From contig DATLRS010000114.1 of the NCBI GenBank assembly GCA_035534535.1, forward strand, positions 1 to 18,462: DNA of 18,462 nt. The letters are read 5' to 3'. The notes under the pieces were generated by a model. That model was not told where the DNA came from and searched no databases. It saw nothing but the letters and a program-made list of their open reading frames with translations. Of this stretch, positions 8,766-15,144 are shown one piece after another (the stretch's first letter is position 1; each line of letters opens with the position of its first letter). This DNA comes from DATARH01 sp035534535. GTDB lineage: Bacteria; Pseudomonadota; Alphaproteobacteria; ATCC43930; CGMCC-115725. The position numbers were made by a program, and so were the translations under genes.

Positions 8766-9719
8766 ATGAACGAGACGCCCCGCAGGCGATTTTGGCGCCG
8801 ATTGGCGGTGGTGCCATGGGCGCTCGCCATCGCCCTGTCGCTTCCCGCCGGCGCGCAGGCGAACCGCCTCGAGGTCGGCCCCCACCAGCAGCTCAAGATG
8901 CCGAGTGCCGCCGCTTCCGTGGCGCGAGCTGGCGATACGATCGTCATCCAGCCGGGGCAATATTTCGACTGTGCGGTGTGGACGGCCAATCACCTGACGA
9001 TCTCCGGCGCCGGCCCCGGTGTCGTGATCACCGACAAGACCTGCGAGGGCAAAGCCCTGTTCGTGGTTCGCGGCAATGACATGACAATCCGCAACATCAC
9101 CTTCACCCGGGCGCGCGTCCCCGACGGCAACGGCGCCGGCATCCGTTTGGAGGGCCGCAATCTGACGGTCGAGAACAGCCGGTTCGTCAATGATGAAAAC
9201 GGCATCCTCGCGGGCGATGACGCCGGCAGCGTGGTGACGATCAGCAACAGCGAGTTCGACGACAACGGCAGATGCGAAAGCGCCTGCGCGCATGGCATCT
9301 ATGTCGGCCATATCGCGCTGCTGCGGATCAGCGGCTCAAAGTTCTATGACACCAAGATGGGGCACTCGGTAAAGTCGCGGGCGCTGCGCACCGAACTGCG
9401 CAACGATACGATCGAGGACGGTCCCGCGGGGACGTCCAGCTACCTGGTCGACATCTCGAACGGCGGATCGCTGGTCATGCAGAACAACATCCTGGAGAAA
9501 GGGCCGAACTCCAGCAACCACGGCGCGGCGATCGTGATCGGCGGCGAGGGGGTGACGCAGCCGACCGCCGAACTGCGCATTTCGGGCAACAAGTTCCGCA
9601 ACGATCAATCGAGGCGGACGATCTTCGTGCGCAACCTGACCGCAACCCCGGCCGTGCTGACCGGCAACACCTTGACCGGCCCCGTCGAGCCGCTATCCGG
9701 CGACGGGTCGGTGCATTGA
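8766..9719 (+). CDS. Secreted right-handed parallel beta-helix protein
   Basis: From the ATG at 8766 (GAGGAGAG site upstream) the product is 317 residues. A signal peptide has an Arg-rich start (PRRRFWRR), a hydrophobic core (VVPWALAIALSLP) and expected cleavage after AQA at 32. The rest is a run of beta-helix coils: HLTISGAGPGVVI, DMTIRNITF, NLTVENSRF, VVTISNSEF, LLRISGSKF, SLVMQNNIL, AELRISGNKF and AVLTGNTL, the N/F-ladder pattern of pectate-lyase-like folds. Four Cys occur, two of them close together (RCESAC). Related proteins in exopolysaccharide loci include polysaccharide lyases and epimerases, but no catalytic motif can be identified. A polysaccharide-binding or modifying role is inferred from context. 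The longer open frame upstream of 8766 overlaps the amidotransferase and is rejected. Confidence 0.85.
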   Translation: MNETPRRRFWRRLAVVPWALAIALSLPAGAQANRLEVGPHQQLKMPSAAASVARAGDTIVIQPGQYFDCAVWTANHLTISGAGPGVVITDKTCEGKALFVVRGNDMTIRNITFTRARVPDGNGAGIRLEGRNLTVENSRFVNDENGILAGDDAGSVVTISNSEFDDNGRCESACAHGIYVGHIALLRISGSKFYDTKMGHSVKSRALRTELRNDTIEDGPAGTSSYLVDISNGGSLVMQNNILEKGPNSSNHGAAIVIGGEGVTQPTAELRISGNKFRNDQSRRTIFVRNLTATPAVLTGNTLTGPVEPLSGDGSVH

Positions 9720-9817
9720 CCCGCCCGGCGCCGGCGCGGCGGCGCGCAACAGCATGATCGCGGCGCTGCAATCGGCGCTTCTCGGCGCCATCACCGTGGC
9801 TCTCGCGGTGATCGTGA

Positions 9818-10993
9818 TCAGAATGATCCGGCTTGACCGGGGGTCATCGCGGCGCAGCCGCGATCCGCCAAAGCGTCACCTGCGGCGATGATCCGGGCGG
9901 CATTGTGCCGCCAGGTGTAGTCGTGGCTGTCGAGCGCCTGCCGCGCCGCCTGCCCCAGCCGCTCACGCAACCCGGGATCGCCGGCCAGCCGCCGGATGGC
10001 CCGCCACATTTCCGCCGGCCGGTGAGGATCAAACAGCAGGGCGCTCTCCCCGTCGGTCAGGATCTCGCGAATGTTGGGCTGATCGGGTGCCACGATCGCC
10101 CGGCCGCAAGCCATGTATTCGAAGATCTTCAGCGGCGACGCATAGGGCACCGCCTGCGGCTGCAGCGCGATGTCAAACTGCCGGATCAAGGCCGGAATGG
10201 CATCGCGTTGCTGCAGCCCGGCAAACCGCACCAGCGAGCGGACGCCGAGCGCTGCCGCCTGCTGCTGCAGCGCCGGCCGAGCCGGGCCGTCGCCGGCGAC
10301 GACGAGTTGAATCGGTGCGCCGGCACGGTCGGCGGCCAGCGCGTCAATGACGTGGTCGAGGCCATGCCAATCGCGCACAAAGCCGATAAAGCCGAGCGTC
10401 ACCGCCCCTTCGGGCCGCGCGTGGTAGGGTTCGGGCGAAAACATCTCGGCGTCGATGCCGTTCGGGACGACCGTGATCTGCGCTGCGGGGACCCCGGCCG
10501 CGACGACCAGGCTCTTCAACACGTCGGTCACGACGAAGACCCGCTCATTCGATCGCCACGCCCAGCGCTGCAGCGCCGCCGCGAGGCGGGGCAACGCGAG
10601 ACCGCCGAACCGCGCCCGCTCCTCGCAAACCGGAGCGTTCACCTCGATAAACAGCGGGATGCCGCGCCAGCGTCGCAGCAGCGTCCCGGCCAGGAAATAC
10701 AGATTATAGCGCTCGTAGATCAGGTCGGGCTCGAATGCCAGGCAGGCGCGCCGCAGCCTCAGGGTGGCCGGAACGTTGTAGGCGAGTTCGGCCAGTTCGA
10801 GGAGCGCCCGCGGCAGCCGCCGGCGGACGGCCACCACGACCTTGCTCTCGCCGCCGAACGCGGCTGCATCGCCAAGCCGGGGACCGACCACCAGGACCTC
10901 GTGCCCGAGCCGGCGCAGCGCCGTCACGATTTCGTCGATGTGGACGCTTTGGCCGTCGCGCGACTGCGTGCGATGACTGTAAAGAATGCGCAA
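9818..10993 (-). CDS. GT4-family glycosyltransferase
   Basis: Assigned from a TTG at 10993 that gives the family-typical start MRILYSHRTQSRDGQSVHID, preceded by GAGGA at 8 bp; 391 residues. A TTG five codons upstream (11008) overlaps the previous stop as TTGA and is an alternative start. Two Rossmann domains of GT-B type are evident: donor-independent N-domain to about 170 (PDLIYERYNLYFL at 89-101), then VVPNGIDAEMFSP, VTLGFIGFVRDWHGLD, LVVAGDGPARP and YASPLKIFEYMACGRAIVAP (284-303), the nucleotide-sugar site with E292. The first Glu of the usual E-x7-E pair is not evident, as in the SPLK-type subgroup. It likely transfers a sugar from a nucleotide donor to a growing lipid-linked glycan at the inner membrane. 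It is the last gene of the epimerase-GNAT-GT4 operon. Confidence 0.9.
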   Translation of the reverse strand: MRILYSHRTQSRDGQSVHIDEIVTALRRLGHEVLVVGPRLGDAAAFGGESKVVVAVRRRLPRALLELAELAYNVPATLRLRRACLAFEPDLIYERYNLYFLAGTLLRRWRGIPLFIEVNAPVCEERARFGGLALPRLAAALQRWAWRSNERVFVVTDVLKSLVVAAGVPAAQITVVPNGIDAEMFSPEPYHARPEGAVTLGFIGFVRDWHGLDHVIDALAADRAGAPIQLVVAGDGPARPALQQQAAALGVRSLVRFAGLQQRDAIPALIRQFDIALQPQAVPYASPLKIFEYMACGRAIVAPDQPNIREILTDGESALLFDPHRPAEMWRAIRRLAGDPGLRERLGQAARQALDSHDYTWRHNAARIIAAGDALADRGCAAMTPGQAGSF

Positions 10994-11004
10994 CCGCCGC
11001 GTCC

Positions 11005-12087
11005 TCAACCCGGCGGCGCGTGCGGCGCCGGGTCAGGGCGGAACCGGCGCAGCGCGAGCCCGGCATCATGCAGCGCCAGGGTGGCGAGCCCGTGCGGCCG
11101 CCGCGGGTTCACCAGGATGAGGCCGATCCGCTGGCGCCGCTCGCCGGCCCACAGCCGCTTGTAAGGGTCGTCGCCGCGGCCGAAATCGATCATCTCGACG
11201 CCCTCCCCGATCAGCGCCTCGATCACATTCGCGGTCAGCATGGTGCCGGGCGACAGCGCGGCGTGCGCCATGTCGTGCGCCAGTTTCATGACCGTCGCAC
11301 GGCCATTGGCGACAATCCACAATTGCACCGCGATCGGGTCACCGCGCCGCCAGGCGATCGCGAGGTGCAGCGCGCCGAGGCAAGCCGCTTCGCGGATCAG
11401 TCCGGCATTGAACAAGGGACAGGGTTCGTCAGGCTTCCAACTGCGGCGGTAGACCGCCTCATACACCGCGACGGCGCGGCCAATTTCGGCCGCGTCGCGA
11501 ATGATCTCGAATTCGATCTGCCCTGTGCGCGCCGACTGTTTGGGCTTGCGGCGCAGCAGTTCGCGCAGCATTCCGGGCCGCGCCGCCAGATAGGCCGGCC
11601 ACGATGCGCCGGCGAGGTTTTGCTGCCAGTTGCCGAAATGAGCGAACCTGCGAACCTGCAGTCCCGACTCGCGCAACCCTGCTTCAAACGCATCGAGCGC
11701 CCGCCATTCCAGCGGCAGCGCATCAAGCCGCACGATCGGCCGCGTGGCGCAGAGGCGGCCGAACTCGCGCCCCAGCAGCCGCGCGGTTTCGCCCGCAGCG
11801 GGCCCCGCGGCGATCAGCGGCATGTAGAGGCTGGTGTAGGCGTTGGTGAGGCTGCCCAGGCTGCGATGTCGCTGCTGCAACGGCACGATCGCGACGGTTT
11901 CGGCACCGCGCGACAGGACGGCAAAGCACGGCTCGACCTCGGGCGGCAGACCGGTCTCGACCATGTTGCGGAACCATTCCGCGCCGAGCGCGAAGTCACC
12001 CCGTCGGGCCGCCTCGAAAATATCCCCCGCGTCGGCGGGTAGCTGATCCAGCGAGGCGTGCAGGCTCAGGGCGAGCTCTGCCGACAT
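11005..12087 (-). CDS. FemAB/CelD-like GNAT acyltransferase
   Basis: The ATG at 12087 overlaps the epimerase stop (TGATG), giving 360 residues. The frame is open 75 codons further into the epimerase gene, but that extension is low-complexity and rejected. The C-terminal half carries the Acetyltransf_6 pattern: RRSWKPDEP near 214-222, ALHLAIAWRRGDPIAVQLWI near 239-258, MKLAHDMAHAALSPGTMLTA near 267-286 and IDFGRGDDPYKRLWAG at 300-315. Such CelD/BcsL/FemAB-type proteins are frequent in exopolysaccharide loci, including those with PEP-CTERM/exosortase systems. They probably acylate or aminoacylate a sugar or surface molecule; the acyl donor and acceptor are unknown. It is sandwiched between the epimerase and the glycosyltransferase, with overlaps on both sides suggesting translational coupling. 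Confidence 0.85.
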   Translation of the reverse strand: MSAELALSLHASLDQLPADAGDIFEAARRGDFALGAEWFRNMVETGLPPEVEPCFAVLSRGAETVAIVPLQQRHRSLGSLTNAYTSLYMPLIAAGPAAGETARLLGREFGRLCATRPIVRLDALPLEWRALDAFEAGLRESGLQVRRFAHFGNWQQNLAGASWPAYLAARPGMLRELLRRKPKQSARTGQIEFEIIRDAAEIGRAVAVYEAVYRRSWKPDEPCPLFNAGLIREAACLGALHLAIAWRRGDPIAVQLWIVANGRATVMKLAHDMAHAALSPGTMLTANVIEALIGEGVEMIDFGRGDDPYKRLWAGERRQRIGLILVNPRRPHGLATLALHDAGLALRRFRPDPAPHAPPG

Positions 12088-13082
12088 CAGCCGGCAAGGG
12101 CGACTTGCGGCGCTGACGGCCGGCGCGTGACAGCCAGGCGCCGCGGTCGTTCGAGCGCTTCCATCCAGAACAGCGTCGCCCATAACGAGACCCGCAAATC
12201 GCTCGGGGCTGGCAACCCAAGCTGCTGGCGTGCCGCCGAGCAGTCGCCGAATGAATGGACGATTTCTCCGCTGCGCGTCGGTAGATGATGGATCTCCGGC
12301 CGATGACCGCACAGCCGGCTGATCATCAGCGCGAGCTCGAGCACGCTCGTCTGCCGGCCCGAGCAGACGTTGAAGACGGCCGGCGCTGCAGGAGGCCGCA
12401 GCATCGAAGCGAGCAGCGCCGTCACGACGTCTTCGACGAAGATGAAGTCGCGCGTTTGCGACCCGTCACCAAAGATCTGGATCGGCAGGCCGCGCCGCAA
12501 CCGGTCGCAGAAGATCGAGATGACGCCGGAGTACGGCGATTTGGGGTCTTGCCGCGGGCCATATACGTTGAAGAAACGAAGCCCGATCGTGGGCACCCCA
12601 TGCAGTTCCGACGCAATCCGCGCGTGCAGTTCACAACCGTATTTATCTGCACCATAGGCCGAACTGGGTTGCTTCTCGGCGTCTTCACGGATCGGCATGG
12701 TCGCGCTATTGCCGTAGACGGCGGCCGATGACGCGTAGACGACCGGCACCGGCCGCTGCCGGCCGACCTGCCGGGCCGCATCGAAGACGGCGACCGCCCC
12801 CGTGACATTGGTGCGATGTGCGCCGAGCCAGTCCTGCCTGCTACGCTCGACCGAAGCGACCGCCGCGAGGTGAAAGCACCCGTCAACATCGCGCATCGCC
12901 GCGACCACGGTGTCGCGATCGGCGACATCGCCGCGCACGACCTCTACTCCGGGCGGAATATTGTCGAGTGATCCCGTCGACAGATCGTCGAGCACCCGCA
13001 CGCGCGCTCCCTCGCGAACCAGCGCTTCGCACAAATGCGAGCCGATGAAGCCGCAGCCACCGGTTACCAAATACGCTACCAT
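12087..13082 (-). CDS. NAD-dependent sugar epimerase/dehydratase (extended SDR)
   Basis: The ATG at 13082 gives 331 residues, beginning MVAYLVTGGCGFIGSHLCEA with the Rossmann TGGCGFIG at 7-14 and acidic DD at 32-33 for NAD ribose binding. The catalytic set is SSAAVYG (118-124) with Y143-GAD-K147, followed by RFFNVYGPRQDP (169-180) and FGDGSQTRDFIFVEDVV (204-220). This is the UDP-glucose/UDP-N-acetylglucosamine 4-epimerase-like branch. The exact sugar cannot be told from sequence. An AGGTGG site lies upstream of the ATG. It is the first gene of a tightly overlapped three-gene operon and faces the MarR-type regulator across an AT-rich divergent region. Confidence 0.9.
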   Translation of the reverse strand: MVAYLVTGGCGFIGSHLCEALVREGARVRVLDDLSTGSLDNIPPGVEVVRGDVADRDTVVAAMRDVDGCFHLAAVASVERSRQDWLGAHRTNVTGAVAVFDAARQVGRQRPVPVVYASSAAVYGNSATMPIREDAEKQPSSAYGADKYGCELHARIASELHGVPTIGLRFFNVYGPRQDPKSPYSGVISIFCDRLRRGLPIQIFGDGSQTRDFIFVEDVVTALLASMLRPPAAPAVFNVCSGRQTSVLELALMISRLCGHRPEIHHLPTRSGEIVHSFGDCSAARQQLGLPAPSDLRVSLWATLFWMEALERPRRLAVTRRPSAPQVALAG

Positions 13083-13144
13083 CAGGCACCACCTATTTGT
13101 CGTGCCTTCCAACGCATCCTGGAGACAATCGATCCAAATATTGC

Positions 13145-13172
13145 TAAAAATTTCGATTGTCGGAAATTTTTA
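13145..13172. promoter_or_regulatory. Perfect AT-rich dyad, candidate operator
   Basis: TAAAAATTTC and GAAATTTTTA form a perfect 10-bp inverted repeat around GATTGTCG. It lies 63-90 bp upstream of the epimerase ATG, in the region shared with the divergent MarR-family gene. A second 9-bp inverted pair (GACAATCGA at 13124-13132, TCGATTGTC at 13153-13161) overlaps it. It would cover a tentative minus-strand promoter (CCGACA, 17 bp, TATTTG). Confidence 0.6.
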
Positions 13173-13240
13173 CACTTCGTTGGCAGATGTCGACGGATCT
13201 TACACTTACATCTATTTCATCTATCTGCCGATTTGAAGAA

Positions 13241-13270
13241 TTGTTATTTGTTAGACCCTTGCGATATAGG
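13241..13270 (+). promoter_or_regulatory. Candidate sigma-70-type promoter of the MarR-family gene
   Basis: TTGTTA (13241-13246) and TATAGG (13265-13270) are separated by 18 bp in AT-rich DNA. The predicted start of transcription, near 13277, coincides with the left arm of a perfect hairpin (13277-13296). The boxes are each 4/6 matches, so this is a moderate call. Confidence 0.4.
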
Positions 13271-13276
13271 CATGAA

Positions 13277-13296
13277 AATTGCTGCGGGTAGCAATT
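13277..13296 (+). other. Perfect leader hairpin or small operator
   Basis: AATTGCT and AGCAATT flank GCGGGT, a perfect 7-bp inverted repeat 47 bp upstream of the TTG start of the MarR-family gene. It could form a 5'-end RNA hairpin or serve as an autoregulatory operator. The sequence alone does not decide. Confidence 0.45.
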
Positions 13297-13342
13297 GCCC
13301 GGAACGACGGGCCGCCTGGCGAGGGCCAGCGGAGGTTTGCGA

Positions 13343-13840
13343 TTGGACGATGAATTTCTCGAATTGATTTCACTGGCGGAGCGGGTTCATCGGCGCTGCC
13401 TTCACCTCGTCAAGGCCGAGCTCGATCAACTCGCCGTCCGCGGTATAAACCCGACGCAGGCGCTTATTTTGCTCAAGATTGGCCACCTGGCGATATCGCC
13501 GACCGACCTGATGGTGCGCGGCTGGTATACCGGCACCAACCCGTCCTACAACATCAAGCGGCTGGTCGAGAGCGGCCTGATCAGCCGCGAACGACGGACG
13601 CGGGACCGGCGTTCCAGTTCGCTGCGCCTGACCGACAAGGGGGATCGCCTGCGCAGGCTCTTGCTCGCCCTCTATCGGCGACAGACGGAGGTGCTGTCGG
13701 ATGACTCGTTGAACAGCGACGGCGTCGCGGCGGCGACCGGCGCGCTGCGCCGGATCGAGCGCTCACTCGAAACGGTCGCCGCCTCTTCGCGAGTCGAAAC
13801 CGGCGCCAGGGAGCGACCCGGCAGATCCCCGGTCGCGTGA
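13343..13840 (+). CDS. MarR-family winged-helix regulator (LdtR-like)
   Basis: Start assigned to TTG 13343, which has a perfect GGAGG 7 bp upstream and gives a 165-residue protein beginning MDDEFLELISLAERVHRR; a GTG further upstream would add an unconserved stretch. A dimerisation helix (about 5-33) is followed by the winged helix-turn-helix: NPTQALILLKIG (36-47), recognition helix with GTNPSYNIKRLVESGLI (64-80), and wing with RERRTRDRRSSSLRLTDKG (82-100). The wording matches the alphaproteobacterial LdtR-like MarR subgroup, whose founding member is linked to an L,D-transpeptidase and envelope stress. The C-terminal 40 residues are poorly conserved. It is divergent from the sugar operon and probably regulates it, itself or both through the dyad in between. 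Confidence 0.87.
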   Translation: MDDEFLELISLAERVHRRCLHLVKAELDQLAVRGINPTQALILLKIGHLAISPTDLMVRGWYTGTNPSYNIKRLVESGLISRERRTRDRRSSSLRLTDKGDRLRRLLLALYRRQTEVLSDDSLNSDGVAAATGALRRIERSLETVAASSRVETGARERPGRSPVA

Positions 13841-13861
13841 TCCGCTGCCCGGTCCCCCGGT

Positions 13862-14854
13862 TTACGGCGGTGCCGCCTGCTCGAGCCCGTGGATCGCCGC
13901 TCCGAGCAGCGCGGCATTGACCGTGACGACATGCACCGGCACCGCGCTCAGCAGATTGGCAAAGCGCCCTTTTGCGGTAAACGCCCGCATGAAGGCGCCG
14001 TCCTGCAGCTGCGGCACCAGCCGCGGCGGCATGCCGCCGGCCAGGTAGACGCCGCCCGTGGCCATCACCTTCAGCGCCAGGTTGCCGGCTTCGGCGCCCC
14101 AGACGTCGATCACGATACGCAGCGTCGCGGCCGCGAGAGGATTGCTGTCGGGGCCGTTGAGGGCCGCCTCGACAATCGGCGGCGTGCGATCCGGCGCCTC
14201 CCGCAGCGTGGCGGCAAAGGCGGGGCTTTCCGAAGCCGGATCGCGCGAGCGCAGATAGTCGTAGACGTTGGGCAGGCCGCTGCCGGCGCAGACCCGTTCA
14301 TAGGCGGCATGACGGAAACGCTCGGTCAGGAACAGCCACAGCCCGGCCTGGATTTCGTCGGTCGGCGCGAAATCGGCATGCCCACCCTCCGAGGCGCAGG
14401 CGATGTACTCCTGTCCGCCCCAGATCAGGAACGCCTCGCCAAGGCCGGTGCCCGGCGCCAGCACGGCAATCGAGGTATGCTCCACCGCCGTTCCGGCATT
14501 GATCACGGCGGTCTCCTCGGGGAGCAGATGCGGCACCGCGAGCGCAATCGCCTGCAGATCGTTCAACAGCGTCAGGCGCTGCAGGCCAAGGTCGCGGCAG
14601 AGCGTGGCTTCTTCGAGGTCCCACGGGAGGTTGGTCAGGTGCGCCCGCCCGCCGATCACCGGCCCCGCCACGTCGAAGCAGGCCGCGGTCGGGTGGCCGC
14701 CCTTGCCGCTCAGGAACGCCTCGACGATCGGCTGCAGCCCCGCAAAGTCGCTGCTGTGAAATTCCTGTTCTGCGATGAATTTGCGCGGCCCCGCTTCCGG
14801 CGAGACCAATGCCAGCCGAGTCTTGGTGCCGCCGATATCGCCGACGATCAACAT
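13862..14854 (-). CDS. glk: Glucokinase
   Basis: The ATG at 14854 gives 330 residues, the normal length for bacterial (non-ROK) glucokinase. Landmarks are the phosphate-binding GDIGGTKTRLALV (5-17), CFDVAGPVIGGRAHLTNLPW (59-78), the catalytic Asp in LLNDLQAIA (D99), APGTGLGEAFL (133-143) and ASEGGHADFAP (154-164, E156 and H159 for glucose). It phosphorylates glucose with ATP in the cytosol. The start codon overlaps the stop of a decayed sugar-porter remnant (TGATG). A GGAAGGGGG run lies about 12 bp upstream, somewhat far for a ribosome binding site. It ends convergently 21 bp from the MarR-family gene and is divergent from phosphoketolase. Confidence 0.93.
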   Translation of the reverse strand: MLIVGDIGGTKTRLALVSPEAGPRKFIAEQEFHSSDFAGLQPIVEAFLSGKGGHPTAACFDVAGPVIGGRAHLTNLPWDLEEATLCRDLGLQRLTLLNDLQAIALAVPHLLPEETAVINAGTAVEHTSIAVLAPGTGLGEAFLIWGGQEYIACASEGGHADFAPTDEIQAGLWLFLTERFRHAAYERVCAGSGLPNVYDYLRSRDPASESPAFAATLREAPDRTPPIVEAALNGPDSNPLAAATLRIVIDVWGAEAGNLALKVMATGGVYLAGGMPPRLVPQLQDGAFMRAFTAKGRFANLLSAVPVHVVTVNAALLGAAIHGLEQAAPP

Positions 14855-15015
14855 CAGGATGTCGCCCCCTTCCAGAGCTGCCGGGTCGGTCCCAGCGATT
14901 GTCCCTTGGTCTCCGGCAGGCGGAACTAAATCCGCAGCCAAGCGATGACACAGAACCGCGCGAACGGCCAGAAGGTCAATGATCGTGCGCCGACCGATGC
15001 GGCGGCATCGGTAAA
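14854..15015 (-). pseudogene. Remnant of an MFS sugar-porter C-terminus
   Basis: Read on the minus strand, the segment translates as ..GARSLTFWPFARFCVIAW.., then LRI, an in-frame TAG at 14926-14928, then FRLPETKGQSL and finally RQLWKGATS with a TGA at 14854-14856. TFW..A..CV.AW followed by PETKG.SL is the classical last membrane helix and tail signature of the sugar-porter branch of MFS transporters. Only about 54 of an expected 450 or more residues remain, so the bulk of the gene is missing. The stop replaces the aromatic residue usually preceding F-R-x-PETKG. Its own stop overlaps the glucokinase ATG, as in an intact transporter-kinase operon. The left boundary is approximate; beyond about 15015 I see no further similarity. 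Confidence 0.75.
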
Positions 15016-15144
15016 TCCCGAGCCTGTCCTTGGTGATTTGCCGAAGGCCATGCTGGGTCGCGCCGCGCCCTGATCGAGCCGCCCTAGCCGCGGCGCAGCG
15101 TTCCGGCGCGCGATCGCATGCCGAACCGAAGAAGGTCCGAGAGA

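Noticed and set aside
12088..12312. A 75-codon N-terminal extension of the GNAT protein
   Set aside because: It lies wholly within the epimerase gene in another frame, has shadow-like composition, and the ATG at the TGATG overlap is the natural start.
14945..15073. A 42-residue plus-strand frame beginning MTQNRANGQK upstream of phosphoketolase
   Set aside because: It has no ribosome binding site and is antisense to the transporter remnant, whose minus-strand similarity explains the open frame better.
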